Below are positions 47,185 to 58,081 of a stretch of 64,000 nucleotides of DNA, piece after piece; the stretch's first letter is position 1; each line of letters starts with the position of its first letter. Location of the stretch: NCBI GenBank assembly GCA_021613535.1, contig CP075493.1, positions 13,826,001 to 13,890,000 on the forward strand, written 5' to 3'. The DNA comes from Adineta vaga (Eukaryota; Rotifera). The translations under genes and the position numbers were made by a program. The notes under the pieces were generated by a model, which worked only from the letters and a program-made list of their open reading frames with translations, was not told the origin of the DNA and made no database searches.

Positions 47185-48837
47185 TTAGTTTTTCCAAATA
47201 TAAAAGTATTTTTTTGTATTAAATCCATTGAAATTAGTTGATGCTGAACTTGAATAAGCGCCAACATAGTAGAACAAAAAATAATCGCCAATATTCATGA
47301 GTGGCAAATCCACAGATGGTGACAAACAATCAGATGAATCACATGTTGGTCCAAATACTGCTGAATTATACAAAGTCGTTGAGGATTGCGAACATTCAAT
47401 GCCATACATTTGCAAGCAATCGACATGATAAACAGCCTTTTCATATAGAATATTTGCAAATGAACCAAAAATGCCATCGTTTACATAGTAAAAGATTTCG
47501 GCGTTTTCAGAGAATTTGACATCTAATGCAATATTTTGGTTCGTAGTTGAACAATCTGAATAGTTCTTGTTATTCAAACGAAGACCAATAATTGATGTAA
47601 CAAGATTCATGGAAGCAGCAGCATAAAATCTTCCTGGTTCAGCTATTATCTGAATACCTGAAAGAGAAAAAATATTACTGACTATTAAAGATAAATAAAT
47701 GATAGTTCTACCTGTACTTTCAGGAAATAGTTCATCCAATGTTTGATTTATTGTTCTAGCCAATTTTGAGAAACTTGGTTTACCTTCTTCATCGACACCT
47801 GGAAATCCTCCGCCAATATCCAAGAATTTGAATGGTAGCACATGTTCCGATTTATCTGCAATATCGAAAAACCATTTAGCAAACTCCAAAGCGTGCTTGA
47901 ATGCAGTTTCATCGTAGCATCCTGTACCAACATGAAATGCGCATCCAACCACGTTTACCTTTAACTTTGCGGCCGAAGCAAGCATGCAAATAGCTACGCG
48001 TTTATTAACTCCAAATTTTGTGGAAAGAGGAATTAATGAGCTACTATCGTTTGTTTTTAAGCGAACTAAAACTTTTACATTTGGCCAATATTCTTTGATT
48101 TTGATCAGTTCATGTATGTTATCAGCAACAGTTAACTGTACATTTTGATCTTTGAAATAGTTTATATGTGAAATTGGTTTACAAGGATGAGAATAAATGA
48201 TTCGTTGAGAACAATCAATATCTGGACATATAGATAAAACAGTTCGTAATTCTTCCATCGATGCACAGTCGAATCCACCACCGATTTTCTCAATAACTCT
48301 GATTATGAAACTGTTAAAATTCGTTTTTACAGCATAGAATGTTTTCACACGCGGTAAATAATAGTTCCATTTCATATACTGCTTTGCACAATGAGACACA
48401 TCAGCAATGTAGAATGGATCATCATTGACCATTTGCTCTATAAATGACCTAATTCGAAGAGATATGTACAGATTTTCAAAAATTTCCTTTTTCCTCTAGA
48501 AGTATGCATACTATTGTATACTTTCAGTAGTCTTCAGAACTAACCCATGAATGAGATAAATCTGAGAAAAATGTCGTCATGAATTTATCTTTTACCTGGC
48601 TACAGATAGATCGGATTCGGAGGAGTCCACATAACGCGCTTGCATCTCGTTTTGAAAGAACTCTTGCAAATCATCGGAAAGCGAAAATTGATGATCAGAA
48701 GTATTATCTTGACTCGCAGCCAATATTTGTTCTTTACAAGTGGACTTGGATATTTCGCATTGATGTTGGGCATATATTAAACCAACAGCTTTTCGACTTT
48801 TAGAACAAGTGCATGAATCTATTAGTTCTAGCACCAT
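47185..48837 (-). CDS. ODC1: Ornithine decarboxylase
   Basis: Exons in transcription order are 48837-48596, 48448-47712 and 47657-47185, giving about 483 residues (animal ODC is about 460). It is a PLP-dependent group IV decarboxylase converting ornithine to putrescine, the first polyamine step, in the cytosol. Visible family motifs are FYAVKTN (PLP lysine), GGGFDCAS, AFHVGTGC, LDIGGGFPG (phosphate loop), AEPGRFYAA, YYVNDGIFGSF and GPTCDSSDCL (active-site Cys-Asp). The intron 47658-47711 is 54 nt, in frame and stop-free, between FPESTG and IQIIAEPG. A TTTTACAG acceptor abuts the ATG directly, so translation begins at the first base of that exon. Confidence 0.92.
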
Positions 48838-50269
48838 CTGTAAAATCAAAAAGATAATCATTTCTCACAATGGAAAGTTACTATATAAATTCAATGATTA
48901 ATAAAATTGTGAGTGAGAGCGAGAAACGTTGTTAGAGTCAAGATATCTTCACGCACAAATCTGTCTTCATATTCAAGAAGTATACATAAAGGCTAAAAAT
49001 ATTCGATCATATACTCTAACATATTTTTGTTATTGACACTCACCGCTATTTATTTACTCTGCATAGAAACGCACGTTTTATAATGAAAGAAACAAACAAA
49101 GGTCATCGAGAATATTCTAACATACAGAGGAAAAAGTACATCAAACTTTTTCTTTGTTTACACAAGCACATTATTTCATCTTTCAAGAAAGAGAACAAAT
49201 AGTAGTTACTTCAACAATCTTTTTGATTATTGATCAACATTTTTATGGTAAAACATGTATGAAAACAGTGTTGCAATATTGCTGCTGCAAGCGATACTTG
49301 ATACTCTGTCGTGCACAATTCTGAAAAAAAACTATTATAAAGCATTTTGTTATAAAAAGAATGAAACATTTATCAATATTTTAAGCTATGCAATAAAGAT
49401 CGACTTTTTGAAAGCCTCGAGAAAATTTCTTGATCATAACATATCTTCTTAGTAATTCAGTAAACTTTTTTGCTACTATAAATTAGGTTGGGTGTGGGTT
49501 TGGGTAAGTCGGCAGGTATAGCAATGAGTGAAGAAAACCCACTCACATCGGCACTCCCATTTTCACATCTAATTTTGATTTTAATGATGACGAACAAAGG
49601 AAGTCCTGTATGATTCTATCTGATATCATTGGTAACAGTTTTTTGAATAATTTTTCTCACATGCCTGTGTATGTGTATTAGAGAAAAATATCTAGGATAG
49701 TGTGTTTGTCCTTTTTTCTAATGATTGCTGAGTAAATAATTATTCTAAAATATTTGAAGAGAACAACAATGAATTATTCATGTTTTGAGTATGTATGTTT
49801 AAACGCAAAAACAGTCATTATTTTTATTGTACAAAATACTTTTAAGCTAATATGTATATAATAGATATGAGATAGAAAACTGAAATAAATGCTATAGTTG
49901 TTGACTTTTGCCAACTAAAATTATATCGAAAGTTGAAAATCCATATAATCCATCGTTATTTCAATATAAACGTTAAGACAAGAAAATCTTTCTATTAGTA
50001 TTTCCTAGTTACCGTTTATTGACGTTGAAATGATGACTTTGAAACCGTTTCAATACTATGAGAGTTTCTCTCGTTCAGTGTTTAATTTTCATTGATCGAC
50101 TATTTAACAATTTTTAAATGTTTACAGAAAAAAGAAAGAAAACTTTTATGAAGTCAATGGAAAAAGGAACAACTCTGAAAAGTCAATTATTTTGAGATAT
50201 AAATATTCCTACATTGCCACTCTTTGAGTTAGTATTCGAATTAGTAGAACGCATCTCGCTATACTACTA
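48838..50269. other. Intergenic region upstream of divergent genes
   Basis: About 1.4 kb between the ODC 5' end (-) and the next plus-strand gene, so it should contain both promoters. It includes telomere-like copy E. The open frame at 49255-49452 has no recognisable features. Confidence 0.45.
49480..49575. repeat. Telomere-like inverted repeat, copy E
   Basis: The outer ends are AAATTAG (49480) and CTAATTT (49569-49575), exact reverse complements. The left arm then reads GGTTGGGTGTGGGTTTGGGT and the right arm AACCCACTCACATC plus CACTCCCATTTTCACA. It is the clearest copy for element boundaries. Confidence 0.75.
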
Positions 50270-50275
50270 TTGCAG

Positions 50276-52955
50276 AATATGCAATCTCGGCGGTTTCTGT
50301 TACTTCTGTTCATGCACTTGGTATCATCCTACAGTTTTAGTTCTGATCATTGGGACAGTTTCGACGCCTATGGTGTAAAATTAGCGGCAAACGATGCTGT
50401 CATTGTACAAGCACGTAACAAAGATCAGAAATTTATTCTTCAATACGGTCCCTTCAACACGTCCAATATTTCGACACCATACGACGTTGAATATGCAGGT
50501 GTTGCTACTAATGATAAAAATTTCATCTACAATATAGTCGTACCGCATCGAACTTATGAATTTTATGATGGTAATGTATCGATAGTTTTCGTTGGCGAAA
50601 ATGATGGTACTTCACCATCACCATATCCATTCGTTGGTCATATATATGGGACCTCGTCATCCAATATTACGTATCATTTACATTTGTTTACAGCATGGGG
50701 ACATGATGAATCTTTTGTGATAGGTGTTGATCCGTATGATACATTTGCCTACGGATTTTCAAGTCAATTTGCATTCAGCTACAATCTGAAAACACACAAC
50801 GTCCAATACTTATCAAATTGGCCAATTTCAAATTTTCTGCCACGTGCAGTCGATTTAAATAGTAATCAAGTTGCTGTTGTAGCCGGTTTCGTTGGCAATA
50901 CCAACAATACTTATAAACCTTTCATCTACGTATTACAAATGAATATTAATTCCTTGAATATTGTTGATACGTGGATATATACACCAGCGAACAAATCATG
51001 GCAAGCTACAGCATTAAATCGAGATGCAGCCACTTTTACAAGAAAATATGTCATGAGCGTAGCCGTTCACGATAACACGTCTCAAGTACTCATTGGTATA
51101 CCGTGCATCAATACTGTCTTCTGGTTCTATCTGACACCAAACTTGGTATTGGTGGGAAGTCGTAGTGATGGATATCACCGTGGTTACGGTCAAAGTGTAG
51201 GATGGAATGACGAGATCGATGGCCCATCTCCTGTTTTATTGGGTAATACATACACATTTCCATTCCATTGGTCTGCTTCGATTATTTACTGGTTTTTTGC
51301 CATTGGCTTTTTTCTCTAGCGATCCTATTATGCCACTTTTCCCTACTGTTCAATATCCTCGGTGGATTGATTTTGATAAACATTTCATCACTATTATTTG
51401 CACTACATTCCATGTGGTGATTCTCGACTCTCTCGGACAGGTGTACGTGCTTTTGGCAGCTTCACCGGGCTCATATACAGATACAAGCATGGCCATCGGT
51501 AAGAATCCTGCCTTTTCGTCTCTAATTCCTTATCAAGTAGGTATGTACAAAAATTGGCTTGGCCTTGATATTTGCTATCCATGTTCAGTTGGTACAATGA
51601 GCGCATTTGAGGGAAGTATCGACTGTTTACCATACGATTGTAATACGACGGATTCATTCTGTCCCATTGGCTCGACTACCAACGATACTTATTCAGATTT
51701 AATCAAATTCGTCTCTCAAGTTACTGCCTATCCCAAATCACCTGAATTAACAGTTTTTGATGATATTCTAATTCAGAATATGTTCAGTTTTGGTGAATCA
51801 GCTCATTGTTTGAGTACTTCACCGTTGTTCTGGGTAGTAATGATGATTGGTATTGCCGCATTTATTCTTTTTACTATGGGTGTTCTCAAATTCTTTCACC
51901 GATGGGGTAAAGTTCGTCACACACTCAAACGTGTTTTTCAACAAATCGATTTGATCAAAGAAGGAGAACTGTGGATCGGTGGTCTCGCTTCTTTTGCTCT
52001 CATAGTTCTACTTGGATTTGCGTTTAGTTTCAGCAATAGTTATTTGAAACAATATCCAATCGAAACTTCACCATCATCTACATTTGCCTGCGATACGTCG
52101 CTTCGCAATGCTAAATTTCAAACCAGCATTCAGTCTCTCTCGACACTTCGCTCTGAAGAAGAACAACCCATTTTCGACATGCTTGAAGAGCAACAATTTA
52201 CTCTTGTTATTGATTTTATCAATACAAACTATCAATGTAACAGCATACATGTTACACAAACAACTCATGATAACCCGAAATCAGTAGCTTTTGATTGTAG
52301 CTATGCTCGATCTGTACTCACCATCTCTGTTATACTTGACTCTCATGTGGTAACTATCAATTACGCTTTTGAAGGTGTTCTGTCAATTGGTGGACTTCGT
52401 GTTAGTTTATATGGCGAAGAGCAGATAGTAAACGATGCAACTACTCACGCACAATATTTTCTTCGCGAACTGAACTTTAGTCAACCATATTTTGTTAACA
52501 ATCAAACGTTGGCATCAGATCCTAGCATCGAACTTAGCTTGACTCGTATCATCAACGAAACGCAACCGCTTACACCCGATGGTTCATATATTTATAGTGC
52601 GCTGTGGATTCCAACGAGTCTTACTAGTACATCGAAACTATTCCTTACTATGGAACAGTTTCTTTATTATGGTTTGTTAGAGCCGACCATCTCAATTTCT
52701 ATCAATGAAATGACTTATTTCGTCTCAAATGTTCAAGAACCTATCACAAAACAGGCCGAAGTGATCTTTCATTATCTTCTTTTTACCATCGTCTGTTTAG
52801 AATTGTTTGGCCTTGTATTTCTTCTTATGAAACTCATTTGTCTACCATTCTTCAATGTTGTACGACTCTTCATTGAGAAACGTTTCAGATTAATTCATCC
52901 ACATAAAACAGCTACTCCAGTGGAATCGTTTAAAGACGATACCAAAGAAACATAG
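50276..52955 (+). CDS. Secreted-type ectodomain plus multi-TM protein (bdelloid-type uncharacterised family), possibly frameshifted
   Basis: Two consecutive frames, 50276-51319 and about 51309-52955, together match one family I recall from bdelloids. A signal peptide (RRFLLLLFMHLVSSYSF) is followed by a beta-propeller-like ectodomain (QVAVVAGFVGNTNNTYKPFI), a Cys-rich TNFR/GCC2-like stretch (CYPCSVGTMSAFEGSIDC, SFCPIGS) and at least three TM helices (LFWVVMMIGIAAFILF, LWIGGLASFALIVLLG, FHYLLFTIVCLELFGLVFLL). The conserved block EGELWIGGLASF and YLKQYPIETS lie in the second frame. The switch occurs at two T6 runs near 51292-51316. A 28-nt GT-AG intron (51290-51317) would restore the frame but is shorter than any other here, so a frameshift or homopolymer error is as likely. 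Function unknown. Confidence 0.65.
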
Positions 52956-53373
52956 TTACACTTATGCTTAACAAGACAACCTCATAAAATCATTAAGCAT
53001 TCAATCAATCAAAAATATAAACTATTGAATAGTAGACGAAATGGAACATATCTCCTTCGGAATAGATAATAACTATTTATCATAACTTCATAATATTAAT
53101 ATCAAATATTTACACTTTTATCTTCATTTTTGCTTCTGTATTGAATAAAAACTATATTAACCAATAATCTATTGTATAAAATGACAGTCATCCTATCTGG
53201 ATTATATCGCGTGAACGCAGATATCTTTTGTTTCTCACTCTCGTCCACAGTATACGAACACTCTTGTAGCAATACATCGGTCAGGTCATCCATGCATATA
53301 GAATAACCTGTATTTGACCGCAATCGATCTCTGATGTATAGAGATTGTTTCATATTCATTTTGTTCAGAAAAA
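52956..53373. other. Intergenic region
   Basis: These 418 bp lie between two plus-strand genes. An antisense open frame (53102-53431) overlaps the next gene's first exon and has no family features. Nothing else is supported. Confidence 0.45.
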
Positions 53374-56300
53374 ATGAAGATTGATTCATCGAAAGTAAAA
53401 AAGAAGATTTTACCGAAACTAGCAAGTTCAATTCTCATTTCTATTTTTCTATAAACTTAAATTGTCTTATTGTTTAATTTCATAGTCGGCTGATTGTAAA
53501 TTATTGATTGATGAAATAAAAGCTTGTAATCGACAAGAACTTCATGAACGATTAAAATTAATTTCTATTTGGCATCTAGGAATTGTACGTCAACAGATCG
53601 AAACATTTTCGTGGCCATTTTCAGACTTTTTAGTGTGAATTAACATATTGGATTGATGTGTTAAACTTGTTTGATGCCATTCTTGAAGAGGCCTGTATTC
53701 GGACTGGTAAATGGATGTTGAATTGTGATCAACCCGAAAATGAAGAAGTTTGTTTGTTTCTTTCATTCATTAACTAAGCTATCGATGTCTTCTTTTTCAG
53801 TTAAAAAGTTTAGTTGTTGATATTCTTCGTTTTACTTCATTATTAGTGGAACATTCATTTTCACGTTATTTATACAATTCTATGGATTATTTAATTCTCT
53901 TATTACAATCATTTGATATTCAAATTCTTCTCGCTGTTCTTTCAATATTCTATGTATTCGGTAAACGTTCAATTGTAATCACAAAACTTCCTTATGAGCA
54001 AAAACAAGTTTTGATGAATCGAATTTATTTCTTAGCTGACGTAATTTGTTTTTTTGCTAAAGAATATTTTTACTTAATATTTATCTTCTCTAGACATGGA
54101 TTAAAGACGAAGAAAAAGATAATTGTAATCATTTACATTTCATATATACAAATTCATCACTCATTACAAAAGAAATCAATATTCGAAATGTTTATAATAT
54201 TGAATCAAATGCTGCTTTGATCATGGAATTAATTCTTTCTGAACATTCAACAATACTCGATGAAGAACAACAAATGAAACTATTCTCACAACTTCGTTTA
54301 ATTTATGCATTTTCATCTTCTGATCAACGTTTAATATTTCTTCAAGCACGTTTACAAGCTTTATCTATTCTCAGTAAAAATCATCTATATGAAAAGACAA
54401 ACATTATTATAACCATTGACTCTTTTTCAGTTTATTCTAGGACAAAACAAGAACAAGAAGCAGATAGGATTCTATCTCCTAGTTTAATAAAAGAACTTAT
54501 TGAAATATTAAAAACTTCCGATCTATCATTAATAGTACGTTATATTCAATTGAATTCGAAATTATATATATATATATATAAATTGTTTTCTACTAGGATA
54601 CACAAATATCAATTATAAAAACTTTTACATCAATGACACATTGTGAAAGGTACCTAAAATATCGAATTAAATTGATATTCGAATAATTATTCAATTTATT
54701 TTATCTATAGTTATTCATCACGTTCACAAAAACTAACTGAAATAATCGGATCGAATCCATCTGAGGGATTTCTATTAACGTACGCACGACAATGTTTTGA
54801 TCAATTAATAAGTAAGAATTATCGAACGAATACATTCGCATTTTCACATTCATTACTATAATTATAGATAAGATTGATCCTCAATATTCTTCATCATTAT
54901 CTATAGCCTTACTTTCATTTATATATCATTTAGCATCACATAAAGATTATGTTGATGCTTTAGTTAATTCTGGTATCGTTCAATCATTAATCAAAATTAT
55001 TAATCATCACGATCCATCTCAAGATTTCATTCCGGTAAAAGAGTAAACAAGATGAATTCAAATCATTTTCATTTTCTTTACAGTTTGTTGCACGATCTGT
55101 ACGAATTATTGAAAATATCACAGATACAAATCACATTCTATCAGAAGTTACAAATCGTTTACAAGTATGATCATTTTCATTTCTTTGAAATCATATTCTT
55201 TATCTTTTAGTTTGAAATAACAATGGATCAAAATCATCATCGTACTGCATTAATCAAATTTTTATTAAATTATTTCAAAAAATTTCTTTCTCAAATTTCG
55301 ATGATAAATATCACACGTGATTTAATGAAGAATTCCTTAATAGATTCTTTAAAACATATTATTATTCATACAAATGTTGACAGTTTACGAATATTCCATG
55401 TAATAATTGATGTTATTCAATCATATATATTTCAACAACCATATGAACTTTCATTTTTACAAGACAATGGTTTGATTGAGATCTTATTGGAGAGACTTTT
55501 TCAAACAGATCGTTTAGTTGAAAAAGATGTTTTCATATTATTTCCAAATATTTCTAGTGCATTATGTTTAAACACACGTGGTCTAGAACAATTTATGACA
55601 TATAAACCATTTGATAAACTAATTGACACTCTTTCAATAATGATTAAACGAAAATATCGAATCGACAAATTATTGAATTCAACATCAACTTTAAAGAATA
55701 TTGTCGATAAATCCAATAGAAATGAAAGAATGAAATCAATTATTATTCTACTTACTCAACTTATTCGATTAGTAGATGATGATCCAACACCAGTGGATAC
55801 ATTAGTGTCAATGTTTAATCATCCGAAATTGAACGAAAGCCAAGAATCAATAGATAAATTATTGGAATTATTTTTTATTGATATCCGAATATTTTCCATT
55901 AGATATTTTAGATTTACAAATCAATTCAATTACTCAAATGTTTCATTCGAAATTATGTTTTCAACATGAAGATGTACTACTTCGTCTTATTGATTCATTA
56001 AGCAAAAATCTTACTCAAGAAATTCAGTAAGTTTTTCAATGATTACAATTGAAAAATTCATTTCTCTTTAGACAATTTCATTCTGACATAGAAAATTCAT
56101 CGAATTTCAATTCAAAATCGTTGAATATTTCAATATCAAAAAATAGAAACCACAACAATTTTTCTTACGTTTTGTTCAATTGATCAATCAAAATGATGAA
56201 ACAATTTTGAAATATTCCTTATTTACTCATTTATGGAATGCATTAGATGATTGTTTAGGATCTCTAATTAAATTATCTGATTTAAATACAAGTTTAACAC

Positions 56301-56941
56301 TGCAATCAACCATTGAAGCTTTTTTCCTCATTTCGTCATATAACGACAACGAAAATTTTCGAAAATTTATTCAAACACATCGTACAATTATCAATGAAAT
56401 CATTCATCATAATCGAACTATTGAAAAACCATATAAAATATTATTAAATCATCCAACCATACTTGATTTTGATATAAAAAAACAATATTTTCGTTCTGAA
56501 ATCAATTATTTACACGAAAATCTCGACGAGAACAATTCCATTATTCATATTCGATCCGATCATGTATTTGAAGATTTCTTCGAACAATGCAAACAATATT
56601 CATTTCAAGATTGGAAATATGATTTGAAAGTAAAAGTTGATGATAGTGAAGAAATTTTAACAGATTGGCACTCATTGATTGTACATTCAATGTATCATGA
56701 GAAATATTTACCAATAGAGTATTGGAAATTTTTCGGATATATAATCGGTAAATGTTTGTTTGATAATAAACAGATCAATCATATATTTACACGTTCATTG
56801 TATAAATATATTCTTGATATACCGATTGATGATAATGAAATTACAAAACAAATGGATTTATTTCGTGAAGGACTTTATGAAATTATACCTGAACATCTAT
56901 TATTGATATTCAATGAACACGAACTCGAATTATTAATCTAG
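53374..56941 (+). pseudogene. HUWE1-like: HUWE1-like HECT ligase gene, internally deleted and lacking the catalytic lobe
   Basis: The N-terminal exons are 53374-53421, 53486-53584, 53634-53747, 53801-54040, 54094-54373, 54431-54534, 54597-54649, 54711-54811, 54868-55034, 55084-55164 and from 55211; every junction agrees in phase. The first intron uses a GCAAGT donor (GC-AG). The translation follows HUWE1 from its N terminus (MKIDSSKVKK, SADCKLLIDEIKACN, FTSLLVEHSFSRYLY, QARLQALSIL, SALCLNTRGLEQF) through the DUF908/DUF913 solenoid. After about 55870 the frame breaks, and again near 56145. The sequence then jumps to the region just before HECT and into the HECT N-lobe (ILDFDIKKQYFR, IRSDHVFEDFF), with a deletion there too. 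It stops at FNEHELELLI. The UBA, WWE and BH3 regions and the catalytic-Cys C-lobe are absent, so it cannot ligate ubiquitin. Confidence 0.85.
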
Positions 56942-57120
56942 CATCTTTCGTTTTGTCCTTAGAATATTATTAACCAAGCCTTTTTTTTTGTATTCATTTT
57001 AATAGATTGTTCTAGATAATTTAGTTATATGTAGATTATGAAAACTGTGTTTTTTGTTCTCATACATTCATGCTTCTTATCTTAGCTTTGTCAGTAGTCA
57101 TATGATAAAAAAAAGATGAA

Positions 57121-57149
57121 TATAAATATTTCGTCGTATCATTCTCAGT
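57121..57149 (+). promoter_or_regulatory. Possible TATA box and initiator of the Cys-rich peptide gene
   Basis: TATAAATA at 57121-57128 is followed by a TCAGT initiator-like motif at 57145-57149, a spacing of about 26 bp from the TATA start to the initiator A. The ATG lies at 57196. An alternative reading is that TTCTTTAG ending at 57165 is a splice acceptor for a leader. Confidence 0.4.
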
Positions 57150-57195
57150 CATTACACTTCTTTAGCAAAACAATCAACTAATAACAGTTATAAAC

Positions 57196-57411
57196 ATGGT
57201 CCGTGTTTGCCAATGGATATACATCGTTTTTGCAGTTCTATTGATGATTGCAAGCTGTCAAGTACAAGCAACCAATGAATTTGATAATAAGATTGGACTT
57301 AAGATGAAATCAAACGATAGAATTCGTCAATATCTCAATAGACGTGGCCCACCTTGTTGTGAATGTCCTAATCGTGCACCATGTAACGTTAAATGTTGCA
57401 CATCAGGTTAA
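57196..57411 (+). CDS. Small secreted cysteine-rich peptide precursor (CC-C-C-CC framework)
   Basis: The 71-residue product has a clear signal peptide (about residues 1-25, hydrophobic core IYIVFAVLLMIASC), a polar propeptide-like middle with charged residues, an Arg-Arg pair that could be a processing site, and a C-terminal peptide of about 22 residues with six cysteines. Their pattern is CC-x-C-x5-C-x3-CC and the last residue is Gly, a possible amide donor. The precursor layout and framework resemble framework III peptides such as M-superfamily conotoxins, but this spacing is widely reinvented; antimicrobial, hormone or defence roles are equally possible and no toxicity is implied. The gene is intronless. 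Flanking genes are the HUWE1 relic and the ART/zinc-ribbon gene. Confidence 0.75.
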   Translation: MVRVCQWIYIVFAVLLMIASCQVQATNEFDNKIGLKMKSNDRIRQYLNRRGPPCCECPNRAPCNVKCCTSG

Positions 57412-58081
57412 ATCAATTGGATACTATAGCCCAGTACATTTTTATGGGGAAAAGCAAAATATCTTCTCTTTTCCTTCTCTTTTCAATCTTTTTCATTAAA
57501 AATAAATAATTGTTCGAAGAGGATCCTTTCATTTATATTCCAAATCAATATTATCCACACTCTCATGAAACATCACTTGCTCTCCTTATGTTCACACTTT
57601 TTTTTCTATTCTGAAATTAAATTTACGTCTATTTTCAAGCATTCTATAATAAAAAGTGTTAATCCGTCGTCGCTGAATATGAAATATTTTTTATCGTAAC
57701 TCTCAACGAAAAAAAGATTTACAGAAGATGGAATTTACTCAAGGATATTTTCTGTGGACACAAATACCATTAAAAAGAATCTACAAAGTATAGTGAGAAA
57801 GCTAAAGAATGTCTGTAACAGTCGATGAAAAAGATCAACATTTGATAACAACAGAAACGTGCGTATCAGAGAGGAAGAAACAGAACAATAAAACGAAACA
57901 TCCAATACGAATTATTTTTGTTTCTCCATACAAATTTATGAGATACCGATAACACAACATATATTATTGTCAAACAACACAAAATTTCGTCGAAAAGAAG
58001 CCGATCGTTCTTCATTGGACATCTGATGCAATACGAATTTAGTTTCGAACAAACTAAGGAAATATCGTATAGATAAATAAA
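57412..58081. other. Intergenic region
   Basis: About 670 bp of AT-rich sequence with an AATAAA near 57501 that could end the peptide transcript. A GTATAG acceptor-like site at 58067-58072 lies 9 nt before the next ATG. The antisense frame 57936-58163 overlaps that gene's start and is not called. Confidence 0.45.

Noticed and set aside
53102-53431. 109-codon minus-strand open frame
   Set aside because: It overlaps the HUWE1-like first exon on the other strand and has no recognisable features.
57196-57411. Calling the Cys-rich peptide a venom toxin
   Set aside because: The cysteine framework alone does not show toxicity, and rotifers are not known to be venomous.
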